A stretch of DNA of 64,000 nt, from contig CAVSBG010000012.1 in assembly GCA_963726125.1 (NCBI GenBank), forward strand, positions 62,001 through 126,000. Reading direction: 5' to 3'. A program made the translations under genes and the position numbers. The stretch's first letter is position 1, and every line of letters starts with the position of its first letter. The stretch comes from JAMXLO01 sp963726125 (GTDB lineage: Bacteria; Pseudomonadota; Alphaproteobacteria; Acetobacterales; Acetobacteraceae). Positions 9,624 to 18,113 of this stretch are shown piece after piece. Under the pieces are notes generated by a model, which saw nothing but the letters and a program-made list of their open reading frames with translations, made no database searches and had not been told where the DNA came from.

Positions 9624-11987
9624 CGCAGCTTTCGACCACCGCGCCCAACGACTTCGTGTACACCGGCACGATCGAGACCGTGACGGTGGGCACGACCGGC
9701 TATTACGAGATCACCGCCGACGGCGCCCAGGGCGGCGAAGGACTACAAGGGACCGGCGGCCTCGGCGCGCAGGCGACTGGGCTGGTCTATCTGCAGGCCG
9801 GCGCGCAGTTCGAGATCGTCGTCGGCGGCATGGGCCAGAACAGCCCTTGGCCGGAGGCGGTGGCGGCGGCGGCAGTTTCGTCATCGAGACCAACACCGGA
9901 TCGGGCGCCGTCGATGTGAACGAAGTGATCGCCGGCGGCGGCGGTGGCGCGGTTGGCAACCACGCCGATGGCGGACTGGCCGGGCCCACCGGCGGTACCG
10001 GCGGCGGCACCGGCGGCGGCGTCGGCGGGGACAACGGCGGACCGGGCTTCGGTGGAAAGGGCAGCCACGGTGGTGGTGGCGGTGGCGGATTTACCGGCGG
10101 CCCGGGCAGTGCGAGCTCATCAGGAGCGCTCGGAGGCGTGGAGGGTACGACCTTCGCCGGCGGCCCGGGCGCCGCCCCCAGCGCCGGCGCCGGCGGCTTG
10201 GGCGGCGGCGGTGGCGGCGGCTTTGGCGGTGGCGGCGGTGGCGGGGGAACCACCGGCGGAGCCGGCGCGGCGGCGGCGGGTCCGTCGTCACGCCTGACGC
10301 GATCCATGCCCAGGCAACCGGCTCCACTCACAGCGGCAACGGCGCTGTCAGTTTCGATTACGTGCCAGCCCTCGGGACCGAAGCGGCCAACAGCTTCGAG
10401 TACAGCGGAACGATCGAGTTCGTGAGGGTGGCGACGGCCGGCATGTACGACATCACCGCCGACGGCGCCCAGGGCGGCAGCGGCGACGCTGCCCGCGTCC
10501 CCGGCGTCGGGGGGCTCGGCGCGATGGCGAGCGGGCTGGTCTTCCTGTCAGCCGGCGCCTTGCTGGAGATCGTCGTCGGCGGCATGGGCGCCGCCAACGA
10601 TGACGGCGGCGGCGGCGGCGGCAGTTTCGTGATCCAGCTCAGCGACGGGGGCGGGAGCCGTGTTGACGTCAACGAGGTGATCGCCGGCGGTGGTGGTGGC
10701 GGCAGCACCGGCAGCGGCGGCGGCGGACGCACCCAGGCGACCGGCGGCAATGGCGGTGTCAACCCCGGCGGCAGCGGCGGGACCAACGGCAAAGGGGGGG
10801 CAGGTGGAAATGGGCCCCTCGCTGGCGGCGGCGGCGGCGCCGGCGGCGCCGGCGGGGGTGGTGGTGGCGGCGGTGGCCGCTCCAGCTCCGGCGGCGGTGG
10901 CGGCGGATCCTTCATCAATCCGCAGGCAACCGGCGTGACGAAAACCGCCGCGGCGCAGAGCGGCAACGGCCTCGTGACGATCACCTTCGAATCGCCGCTC
11001 TGCTTCTGCGCCGACACCCGTATCCTGACGCAGCGCGGGGAGGTCGCGGTTGAGGACCTGCGCGTCGGCGACCCGGTCGTGGCGCTGGTGCACGGCGGGC
11101 TGTTGCCGATACGCTGGATCGGCCAGCGGCGCGTCCGGCCGCTGCACTATCGCAACCCGGACCACGCCCATCCGGTCCGTGTGCAGGCCGGCGCGTTCGG
11201 GCCGAACCTGCCGCATCGCGACCTCTGGCTCACCCCCGGCCACCGCGTGCTGGTGGACGGCCATCTCGTGCAGATCGACAAGCTACTGAACGACGCGACG
11301 ATCGCGCAGGTCGAGCAGGAGGAGGTCTGGGTCTGGCACGTCGAACTGGACCGCCATGACGTTCTCCTGGCGGATGGCATGCCGTCGGAGAGTTTCCTCA
11401 ACGACGGCAACCGGGACGCCTTCGAGGACGAACCGGTGGTTCGGCTCGACCCGGACTTCCTGCCGCGCGACGAGGCCGCGACCTGCCTGCCGGTGCAGCG
11501 CGAACCGGCGGTTCTGGCGGCGCTGCGTGCACGGCTGCTGGCGCGGGCGGCGGAGCTGGGTTGGACGCGGACCGCCGATACCGGAATGCACCTGCTGGCC
11601 GACGGCCGAACGATCCAGCCCAAGTGGGTGGGCCAGGATTGCGTCTTCCAACTGGACGACCCTGCGCAGGAGGTGTGGTTGATGTCGCGATGGTCGGTGC
11701 CGGCGCATATGGCGGCGGACTGCGATGACGCACGTCGGCTCGGTGTGGCGGCGGCATCCGTGGCAGTGGATGGACACGCGTGCAGTTTGCCGACGCTGCG
11801 AGAAGGCTGGCACGATCTGGAAAACGATCGGGACGGCGAGTTCCGCTGGACCGCCGGCCGCGCACGGCTACCGTCAGGCCAAGCGTGCCGCCTGCGTATG
11901 GCGCATCCCCGCCAGTATTGGCAGGCAGCGGAGCAGCCCGGCAGCGCGGCGCACGAGTTCGGCCCCGCGGTGGCAACGGTGGGCTGA
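9620..11987 (+). pseudogene. glycine-rich, duplicated beta-domain protein with C-terminal Hint domain; two frameshifts
   Basis: Starting at ATG 9620 the protein has two copies of the same module: (F/Y).(Y).GTIE.V.V...G.Y.ITADGAQGG..., EIVVGGMG, then GGGGGGSFVI, DVNEVIAGGGGG and a long Gly tract. A Hint_2-type domain follows from about 11000 (CFCADTRILTQRGEVAVEDL, HRVLVDGH, WHVELDRHDVLLADG). Hint domains self-cleave after an N-terminal Cys/Ser, here Cys in LCFCADT. The frame changes near 9855 and in the GGC-rich run about 10261-10283; correcting both gives about 790 residues. No signal peptide is evident, so non-classical (type I-like) secretion is possible. Product and frameshift sites are well supported, function is not. 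Confidence 0.72.
9653..10690 (+). repeat. two tandem protein-module repeats inside the glycine-rich gene
   Basis: Module 1 begins about 9653 (TGTIETVTVGTTGYYEITAD) and module 2 about 10395 (SGTIEFVRVATAGMYDITAD). Each continues through a GGMG segment, SFVI and DVNEVIAGGGGG. They are recognisable in translation and partly in DNA, which implies internal duplication. Confidence 0.8.
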
Positions 11988-12304
11988 CGACTGCTGGCTG
12001 CGTCTCGGGCAACTTGCCAATGGTGGCTGCAGATGCCCAGCCCGACACCGATCAGGCCCGGCACTCACCCGCAGCTTGTCCTGGAACGCGTCCCGCGATC
12101 GGCCGCGAGGGTCAGCCCGGTTGGTCATGCAAGGATTATGGCACGGCAGTCCGTAGAAACAATCGGGCTGGCCATGCGCCATCACGGCTGCGGCGGGCAG
12201 CAGGGAAAGGCGGAACTTACCGGCATCGAGCGCGCCAGCAGCCGGCCGATGCGGCGGATCGTATGGCGCGGCTCGAACTGACTGCGTGCTGGAAAGGCAG
12301 TGCA

Positions 12305-12349
12305 ATCATAACCCCTTGGTTGGTGGTTCAAATCCGCCCGTCGCTACCA
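12305..12349 (+). other. 3' half of a tRNA-Met (CAT) gene, from the anticodon loop to CCA
   Basis: The sequence fits tRNA positions 32-76 exactly: loop A-T-C-A-T-A-A with anticodon CAT, five bases of 3' anticodon stem, a five-base variable loop, T-stem GGTGG/CCGCC around T-loop TTCAAAT, acceptor CGTCGCT, A73 and an encoded CCA. Upstream of the loop the 5' anticodon strand does not pair and no D-arm or 5' acceptor is found. A clean break at the anticodon loop is typical of the tRNA segment left by integrases that recombine in tRNA genes. Confidence 0.6.
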
Positions 12350-12410
12350 TCCGCATGCCTCGACCCAACGGCGGATGACGCTGGCCATTTTGCCAGTATC
12401 AGGAAAAGTC

Positions 12411-12438
12411 TGGATGCCGGCTTTCGCCGGCATGACCA
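12411..12438. repeat. short palindromic intergenic element
   Basis: Contains TGCCGGCTTTCGCCGGCA, which can form a GC-rich hairpin (TGCCGGC/GCCGGCA). It resembles the dispersed REP-like palindromes common between genes in GC-rich Proteobacteria. Confidence 0.45.
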
Positions 12439-12485
12439 GTTAGGCGCGGACTATCCAATCCCAAGCATCGAATTCTTGGCAGGCC

Positions 12486-13211
12486 CTAATCGGCTTTCTT
12501 ACGGCGGCTCAGGAAACCAAGGCCGGCGAGGGCAGAGCCGAGGAGCACAAGCGATGCGGGCTCAGGAGCGGGAGCAGGAGTTCCGGGCAGAGTGATCGAA
12601 GAGATCACGTCAGTCTGCAGGTCGCTGGTACCCTGGCCGCCTACCGAAATGCTCACTTGGGTGACATTGTAGCTCCCTAGCGCAAGCCCATCATAGACTG
12701 TACCCGCAACTGTTGACCAAGAGCTACCGAAAGTAAAGCCGGCTGAGGGCTGGCTGACACTGGCGGATGCACTGTTTCCCTGATTGAAAGGATTTGTCCC
12801 CAACGCGTTAGTACCGAAGGCATTTATAGCTATTGTGGTAGAATCGTTTGGGTTGGTCAGCTCGACGTTCCAGTAAGCGAAGTTACCATGTCCACCAGAC
12901 GCGCTCAGCAGATTGAAACTCACGTCACCAGCGGCCCCAGCGGCGATGAGACTGTTCAAAGTTCCCAGTGCAACACCACCATAACCGTTGTTGACCAGGA
13001 CCATCCCCGTGTCGGAGAAATTTTGGGAAGTGTCGGGGCTGGTTATAACGGCATTCGTACCGTCCCATCCCGCCGTCGCACCATTACCAGGCGCGGCAAA
13101 GGTCAAGCCGGCAAGCGCAGCTCCCGATAGGACGACATCCGCGTGTGCACCGGCGCTGATCGTCGCAGCCAGTGCGGCCGAAGCAGTCAGGATTAAGATT
13201 TTGCCTCGCAT
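12486..13211 (-). CDS. PEP-CTERM sorting domain-containing secreted protein
   Basis: 241 residues from ATG at 13211, chosen because AAAGGA lies just upstream (the frame stays open further but has no ribosome site there). A signal peptide (MRGKILILTASAALAATISA) leads a Ser/Thr/Asn/Gly-rich beta-like body. The C-terminus is a textbook PEP-CTERM tag: PEPASLVLLGSALAGLGFL followed by basic SRRKK. Such proteins are processed by an exosortase and placed on the cell surface or in exopolysaccharide; no exosortase gene is in this window. Its codon use and base composition are more AT-rich than its neighbours'. Confidence 0.88.
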   Translation of the reverse strand: MRGKILILTASAALAATISAGAHADVVLSGAALAGLTFAAPGNGATAGWDGTNAVITSPDTSQNFSDTGMVLVNNGYGGVALGTLNSLIAAGAAGDVSFNLLSASGGHGNFAYWNVELTNPNDSTTIAINAFGTNALGTNPFNQGNSASASVSQPSAGFTFGSSWSTVAGTVYDGLALGSYNVTQVSISVGGQGTSDLQTDVISSITLPGTPAPAPEPASLVLLGSALAGLGFLSRRKKAD

Positions 13212-13702
13212 TTTGCACATCCTTTCACAAACGGATCGCATCAATTGATGCATTCATTATTATGCCAACACCCCATGGCGCGGCGCATAAGCCGCTTTCC
13301 TGGACGAAAATCGCCGTTAAGTCAGCGTTAAAGTCCCGCCAAAACCGAAGCAATAACTGCGCCAAGTTCAAAAAATTAGAAATATCAATCACTTTTGCGT
13401 GCCGAAAGTTAACCGCCGTACGAGAGTGTAAAGTTTTCCGACGAGCGGTAGGCCTCCTGCGCGTCCCGACCGTACCCGCGCACCTGCCAATACACGCAGC
13501 AGATCCATCGCTCACGGCAGCACGCGCAAGCCCCATAACGGCGCGGACCATGGCGCGGCGCGCTCTCCCTTTCCCCATGCCGCACGAAAGGCAACGCCCG
13601 GAACTTTACGTGCAGTGCCGGTTCGCCGTACCCTGTGTGCACCGGCCGGCCACCTGAATACGCCGCGCGAACCGGCGCGTTGCCGAACAACGGAGACGGA
13701 TC
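13212..13702. other. intergenic region, probable promoter area of two divergent genes
   Basis: Lies between the divergent PEP-CTERM and DUF2092 genes. The half next to the PEP-CTERM gene (about 13240-13420) is clearly AT-richer than the genome average, as expected for a promoter, but I cannot assign -35/-10 or sigma-54 elements with confidence. No gene seen. Confidence 0.4.
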
Positions 13703-14494
13703 GTGAGACCCAGGAAAGCAGCGCTGCTCGCAGGTTTGTTCGCAAGCATTATGGTTGGCGTGGCTTCAGTTGGCGGCACGGTCGCGCTGGCTGCCAATCC
13801 CCCGACACCGGCGATCAGCGAGGAGGCGAGTGCGGCGGTTGCCCGCATGGGCACGGCGTTGCAGGCGAAGGAGTTCTCCTTTCAGGCTCACACGCTCAGG
13901 GTGTACGCGAACGAGAACGGCGACCTTCTGCATATTGCCCACGCGTTCAAAGTCACGGTACGTCGGCCGGATCGGCTGCTCGTCGATGGCTCGGGTGACG
14001 ATGGGCCGAGAAAGCTGATTTACGACGGCAAGACCGCGGTGGTGGCGCTGGATGATGGCAAGAAATACGCGAGCCTTCCGGTGCCGGACACCATCGAAGG
14101 CATGCTTCAGGTGGTGGTAGGCCATTTCGGCGTAGACTTTCCGCTCGCGGATTTCCTGACCAACGACCCGCGAAAATCGTTTCTGTTGGGCGTCGTGTCC
14201 GGGCGCCAGGTCAACACGGTGACGATCGACGGCGTCTTGTGCCGGCACTTGCTGTTCTCGCAGCCACCGAAGATCGAGTTGGAACTTTGGCTCGAGGACA
14301 ACGCACAGTCGTTGCCCCGGCGATTGATCGTGACCTACCGCTCGCTGCCAGGCGAACCAAACTTCGTCGCCGAAATGTCGGACTGGAATTTCTCGGTGCA
14401 TACGTCCGATGCCGAGTTCCAGTTCACGCCGCCACCGGGCGCGGAGCGACTGCAGTTGGGTGCCGCATTGAAGCAAGCGACAGGAGCCAAGTGA
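13703..14494 (+). CDS. DUF2092 family periplasmic protein
   Basis: 263 residues, GTG start with GGAGACGG upstream. An N-terminal signal peptide (about residues 5-30) is followed by a LolA/LppX-like fold pattern: MGTALQAKEFSFQA, RRPDRLLVDG, KLIYDGKTAVVALD and a C-terminal FQFTPPPGAERLQLG. This matches my recollection of DUF2092, a predicted periplasmic lipid- or ligand-binding family whose role is not established. It overlaps the next gene's ATG (TGATG), so the two are translationally coupled. Confidence 0.75.
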   Translation: MRPRKAALLAGLFASIMVGVASVGGTVALAANPPTPAISEEASAAVARMGTALQAKEFSFQAHTLRVYANENGDLLHIAHAFKVTVRRPDRLLVDGSGDDGPRKLIYDGKTAVVALDDGKKYASLPVPDTIEGMLQVVVGHFGVDFPLADFLTNDPRKSFLLGVVSGRQVNTVTIDGVLCRHLLFSQPPKIELELWLEDNAQSLPRRLIVTYRSLPGEPNFVAEMSDWNFSVHTSDAEFQFTPPPGAERLQLGAALKQATGAK

Positions 14495-14994
14495 TGATGA
14501 CCCGGTTCGCCACCTTTGGCTTTGCTGCATTGCTGGGACTGTGCATCGCACAGGACGCGTTCGGCTGGGGGGCAGTGAGCGGCCCACGCGGTGGTGCCGC
14601 GTACCGGGGCCCGGCAGGCGGGGCGGCGGTTCGAGGTCCGAACGGTGGTGAAGCGGTGCGCGGGCCATACGGTGCCGGCGCAGCCCGCGGCCCCTATGGC
14701 GGAACGGCGGTTCGCGGCCCGTATGGAGGCGCCGCGGCTCAGGGTCCGTATGGCGGCGCCGCGGTTCGCGGTCCGTACGGCGGCGCCGCAGTTCGCGGTC
14801 CTTACGGCGGAGCTGCCTATGTCGGCGGTTACAGGCCGTGGGTAGGCGCGCCCTACTACGGCGCCGTCGTCGCCGGCGTTACCATCGGTGCTGTCGTCGC
14901 CGCCACCGCGCCGCCACCGCCGCCGGCGCCGGAGTTGTGCTGGTACTGGTCCAACCCGGCGCAGAACCAGGGCTATTGGGATTATTGCTCCTGA
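14494..14994 (+). CDS. secreted Gly/Arg/Tyr-rich repeat protein
   Basis: 166 residues; start at 14494 or the adjacent ATG at 14497. A signal peptide (TRFATFGFAALLGLCIAQDA) precedes 8-residue repeats of the form RGPYGGAA/V (bases about 14580-14815), then a short hydrophobic Gly/Ala/Val segment, a Pro tract and a C-terminal CWYWSNPAQNQGYWDYC. No catalytic motif. The partnership with the DUF2092 gene (overlapping start) suggests an envelope role, but function is unknown. Confidence 0.7.
   Translation: MMTRFATFGFAALLGLCIAQDAFGWGAVSGPRGGAAYRGPAGGAAVRGPNGGEAVRGPYGAGAARGPYGGTAVRGPYGGAAAQGPYGGAAVRGPYGGAAVRGPYGGAAYVGGYRPWVGAPYYGAVVAGVTIGAVVAATAPPPPPAPELCWYWSNPAQNQGYWDYCS
14580..14815 (+). repeat. 24-base in-frame repeats encoding RGPYGGAA
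   Basis: About nine near-identical 24-base units in the open frame, differing mostly at third codon positions. This is a coding repeat prone to length variation, not a CRISPR array (no spacers). Confidence 0.8.
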
Positions 14995-15424
14995 CGGCGG
15001 CGCGGAGATGTTAGCCATGGGCAACGATGCCGCTCTTCGCAATGCAGTAATATGGCCCTTGACCAAACTGATCGCTCCGTCATGGCCGGGCCCCGACCCG
15101 GCTATCGGCTACCCGCGCCAAATTGCGAACGATGCAGTCCCAGTCAGCATCCATCCGAAGGAGATGACCCGGCCAGGCCCGGCCATGACGGGAGTCGAGA
15201 GTCGGTATTTTCGGCGCCTGGTGTAAATGCACTACGCCAAATTCATAGAAGCCTACACCGCGAAGTCAAAAAGCTTTCTTTCTGTGTAATCTGTGACTTT
15301 TATTCTTCTCTGTGTAATCTGTGTTAAATTATGCTTGCTTACTTTATACTCTCCGCAGCCGTGCGGAATCAGCCGGGGTCTGCCTCCCTTGGTCAGTCGC
15401 CACCAGCTGCCGCAACGCGTCCGC
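14995..15424. other. intergenic region with REP-like palindromes
   Basis: No gene. Bases 15081-15115 (catggccgggccccgacccg) and 15167-15192 (cggccaggcccggccatgac) are two oppositely oriented copies of a palindromic element. Bases 15284-15330 contain a short direct repeat of TCTGTGTAATCTGTG, related to the CTGTG-rich element at 46228. Confidence 0.55.
15081..15192. repeat. pair of REP-like palindromes
   Basis: Two inverted copies of a CATGGCCGGGCC-type element about 85 bases apart, in the gap between the repeat-protein gene and murA. May act as mRNA 3' structures for either gene. Confidence 0.6.
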
Positions 15425-16687
15425 TCAGCCCGCCACGCGCTCGATCTGCGCCCCGCACGCCGCCAGCTTCTGCTCCACCGCCTCGTAGCCGCGGTCCAGA
15501 TGGTATACGCGATTCACCATCGTCTCCCCACGCGCCGCCAGCCCGGCCAGGATCAGCGAAACCGAGGCCCGCAGATCGGTCGCCATCACCGGCGCTCCTG
15601 ACAGCGTCGGAACACCGCGTATGATCGCCGACGCGCCGTGCACGTTGATCCGCGCACCCATCCGGTTCAGCTCCGGCACATGCATGAAGCGGTTCTCGAA
15701 GATCGTCTCGGTGACCATGGCCGCACCCTCCGCTACCGCCATCAGCGCCATGAACTGCGCCTGCATGTCGGTCGGGAAGCCCGGATACGGCTCGGTCATT
15801 GCGTCGGCGCCGTGCAGCCCGTTCAGCCGGCGAACCCGCAGCCCGCCCGGCTGCTCCAGGATCTCCACCCCCGCATCACGCAACGTCCGCACCGTGGCAC
15901 CGAGGTGCTCCAGCCGCGCGTTGGTCAGCATCACCTCGCCGCCGGTGATGGCAGTGGCGCAGGCGTAGGTGCCGGTCTCGATGCGGTCTGGGATGATCGA
16001 ATGTTCCGCCGCATGCAGCCGCTCGACGCCCTCGATGGTCAGCCGATCGCTGTCGATCCCCTCGATCCGCGCGCCCATCGCCACCAGGCAGCGGGCGAGG
16101 TCGCCAATCTCCGGCTCGCGCGCAGCGTTCGCCAGCACTGTGCGGCCATCGGCCAGCGTCGCGGCCATCAGCAGGTTTTCCGTGGCACCGACCGAGGGAA
16201 ACGGGAAGATGATGGTCGCCCCGCGCAACCGTCCCGCCACGCGCGCATCGATATAGCCGCCCTGCAACGCGACCACCGCGCCCATCTGTTCCAGGCCCTT
16301 CAGGTGCAGGTCGATCGGCCGCGCGCCGATGGAGCAGCCGCCCGGCAGCGAAACGCGAGCCTCGCCAGCGCGCGCAAGCAACGGTCCCAGCACCAGGAAG
16401 GAGGCCCGCATCTTGCGGACGATGTCGTACGGTGCCTCCGTGTTGGTGATCGCGCCCCCGAGCGACAGCATCCGGCCATCGTTGCCGATCGGCTCCACCG
16501 CGATGCCGTGCTGCGCCAGCAACAGCGACATCGTGGTGATGTCCTCCAGCCGCGGCACATTCGACAGTACCAGGCGCTGGTCGGTCAGCAGACCCGCGGC
16601 CATCAGCGGCAAGGTTGCGTTCTTGGCGCCGCTGATGACGATCTCCCCGGAGAGGGGATGGCCGCCGCGGATACGAATTCGGTCCAT
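15425..16687 (-). CDS. murA: UDP-N-acetylglucosamine 1-carboxyvinyltransferase
   Basis: 420 residues, full length. It transfers enolpyruvate from PEP to UDP-GlcNAc, the first committed step of peptidoglycan synthesis, in the cytosol. The N-terminus MDRIRIRGG and GAKNATLPLMAA (20-31), the catalytic-loop cysteine Cys118 in LPGGCSIGARP (the fosfomycin target) and the inside-out alpha/beta repeats are all present. AGGA lies about 9 bases upstream of the ATG. It is downstream of dcd on the same strand, 158 bases away, and may share its transcript. Confidence 0.97.
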   Translation of the reverse strand: MDRIRIRGGHPLSGEIVISGAKNATLPLMAAGLLTDQRLVLSNVPRLEDITTMSLLLAQHGIAVEPIGNDGRMLSLGGAITNTEAPYDIVRKMRASFLVLGPLLARAGEARVSLPGGCSIGARPIDLHLKGLEQMGAVVALQGGYIDARVAGRLRGATIIFPFPSVGATENLLMAATLADGRTVLANAAREPEIGDLARCLVAMGARIEGIDSDRLTIEGVERLHAAEHSIIPDRIETGTYACATAITGGEVMLTNARLEHLGATVRTLRDAGVEILEQPGGLRVRRLNGLHGADAMTEPYPGFPTDMQAQFMALMAVAEGAAMVTETIFENRFMHVPELNRMGARINVHGASAIIRGVPTLSGAPVMATDLRASVSLILAGLAARGETMVNRVYHLDRGYEAVEQKLAACGAQIERVAG

Positions 16688-16845
16688 TAGGAGGTCCTGT
16701 ATGTGAAGATCAGCAAGGGTTCATACGGAGCGCACCGACAACCACAGAGTACCACCGAACAGGAACGAAAGCGCCCGAGGCTGAGCACGCTCTTCCTCAG
16801 TAGTCCTCCAGCTGTCCTCGGTGGTCCTCCGTGTGGCAGCTTGTT

Positions 16846-17400
16846 TCATAGTTTCGGCAACGCCACACCGCGCTGGTGCATGTATTTCCCAGCCTTGTCG
16901 GCATAACTGATCTCGCAAGGCTCGTTACCTTGCAGGAACAGGAATTGGCATATCCCCTCATGCGCGTGGATCTTCGCCGGCAGTGGCGTCGTGTTGGAGA
17001 TCTCAATCGTGACCTGGCCTTCCCACTGCGGCTCCAGCGGCGTGACGTTAACGATGATGCCGCAGCGCGCGTACGTCGACTTGCCGAGGCAGATCACCAG
17101 CACGTCGCGCGGAATGCGGAAATACTCGACGGTGTGGCCCAGCGCAAAGCTGTTCGGCGGAATGATGCACGTATCGGTCTTGCGATCCACGAAGCTGGTC
17201 GGCGCGAAGTCCTTCGGATCGATCACCGCCGAGTCGATGTTGGTGAAGATCTTGAACTCGTCCGCAACGCGCGCGTCGTAGCCATAGGACGACAGCCCGT
17301 AGCTGATTACGCCCTGCCGTTTCTGCGCTTCCACGAAGGGTTCGATCATGCCCTGGTCCTGCGCCATCCGGCGAATCCAGCGGTCGGACATCACAGGCAT
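16846..17400 (-). CDS. dcd: dCTP deaminase
   Basis: 184 residues, the usual length. It converts dCTP to dUTP, feeding dTMP synthesis. Diagnostic segments: SYGLSSYGYDAR, GKSTYARCGIIVNVTPLEPQ with the catalytic Glu in the following WEGQVTIEISNTT, and a C-terminal GICQFLFLQG. Its ATG (17400) overlaps the stop of the upstream Uma2-like gene by one base (TGATG), so translation is probably coupled. Confidence 0.96.
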   Translation of the reverse strand: MPVMSDRWIRRMAQDQGMIEPFVEAQKRQGVISYGLSSYGYDARVADEFKIFTNIDSAVIDPKDFAPTSFVDRKTDTCIIPPNSFALGHTVEYFRIPRDVLVICLGKSTYARCGIIVNVTPLEPQWEGQVTIEISNTTPLPAKIHAHEGICQFLFLQGNEPCEISYADKAGKYMHQRGVALPKL

Positions 17401-17963
17401 CAGGCGGCTCCGGACGGGAAGCAGTCGGTCAGGGTGATCCCTGGCGGATCCAACAGTATCGGACCTTCGCGAACGATTCGGCTAACGATAATGCCATCGT
17501 CGCCACGTTCGTGATGCACGATGGTCCGGTTCTCGTGCCGGACGATCAGGTAGTGCCGTAGCGGTGGCAACTGGAAGTAACCCACCAGCTTGGCATCGAC
17601 ATCGCGCGCGCTGGTCGAGGGTGACAGGACTTCGACAACGATGACCGGGTCGCTCAACTTGACTGCGTCGGGTGCGAGTGGCGGCCCGCAGCGAACCAGG
17701 GCATCCGGCTCGTACACGCCGTGTTCGTCGACCGCTACCGCCATGCCGTCGGGATAGGCCTGGCATGCCAGGTCACGGGCTTCAATCGCTTCCGCGAGAC
17801 GACGCCAGACATGCGCCTTTGTCAGAGCATGGGCGCCCCGCTCAGGTGCCATTGCCAGAATTTCACCATCGAACAGTTCGTAGTGCTTGGTTTCAGGCTG
17901 CTTCATCGCCCAGGCGATGAACGCATCGGACGTCATGCGCTGCTGCGCCGGTTCAGACACCAC
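17400..17963 (-). CDS. Uma2 family (DUF820) endonuclease-like protein
   Basis: 187 residues. The start is one of two adjacent GTG codons, at 17963 or 17960. PD-(D/E)XK-type core: HYELFDGEILAM near the N-terminus, YEPDALV (catalytic Asp), then VVEVLSPSTSARD...K with the E and K of the nuclease site, and a final hydrophobic strand around YLIV. Uma2 proteins are abundant in Cyanobacteria and present in many Proteobacteria; their substrate is not established. Unusually, it sits inside a housekeeping operon, starting right after a small basic ORF and overlapping dcd. Confidence 0.85.
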   Translation of the reverse strand: MVSEPAQQRMTSDAFIAWAMKQPETKHYELFDGEILAMAPERGAHALTKAHVWRRLAEAIEARDLACQAYPDGMAVAVDEHGVYEPDALVRCGPPLAPDAVKLSDPVIVVEVLSPSTSARDVDAKLVGYFQLPPLRHYLIVRHENRTIVHHERGDDGIIVSRIVREGPILLDPPGITLTDCFPSGAA

Positions 17964-18113
17964 TCACTCCTGCTTCGGTTTTTCCCTTGCCCGCGCCTGA
18001 TCCTTGCGCTTGCGCAGGTTGGCACGCAAGGCGGCCGCCTCGCGTTCCTGGCGTGCGGTAAGCTTGGCCGGCTTCGGGCGTGGGGGAGGCGGCTTGTCCA
18101 TCAATCCATCCAT
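17964..18113 (-). CDS. small Lys/Arg-rich protein, 49 residues
   Basis: Not recognised. It begins MDGLMDKPPPPRPKPAK, followed by a charged helix rich in Arg, Glu, Ala and Lys. ATG at 18113 is preceded by GGAGGTGAG about 10 bases upstream; an in-frame ATG at 18101 is an alternative. Its TGA directly abuts the GTG start of the Uma2-like gene, so they are coupled. The good ribosome site and tight packing argue for a real gene. Confidence 0.6.
   Translation of the reverse strand: MDGLMDKPPPPRPKPAKLTARQEREAAALRANLRKRKDQARAREKPKQE

Larger units (their letters stand above)
11988..12485. other. gene-free stretch with repeat and tRNA fragment
   Basis: No convincing gene. It holds the second copy of the block described at 7801-7886 (here about 12180-12265), the tRNA-Met 3' fragment at 12305-12349, and a short palindromic element at 12411-12438 (GATGCCGGCTTTCGCCGGCA). 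Confidence 0.55.

Noticed and set aside
9711..10331. Proline-rich 206-codon minus-strand frame
   Set aside because: It is the reverse strand of the glycine tract (GGC/GCC), not an independent protein.
13240..13420. Possible sigma-54 promoter for the PEP-CTERM gene
   Set aside because: GG and GC dinucleotides do not have the required -24/-12 spacing in the candidates examined.
14580..14815. Regular 24-base repeats considered as CRISPR
   Set aside because: No spacers; the repeats are in frame and encode RGPYGGAA within a secreted protein.
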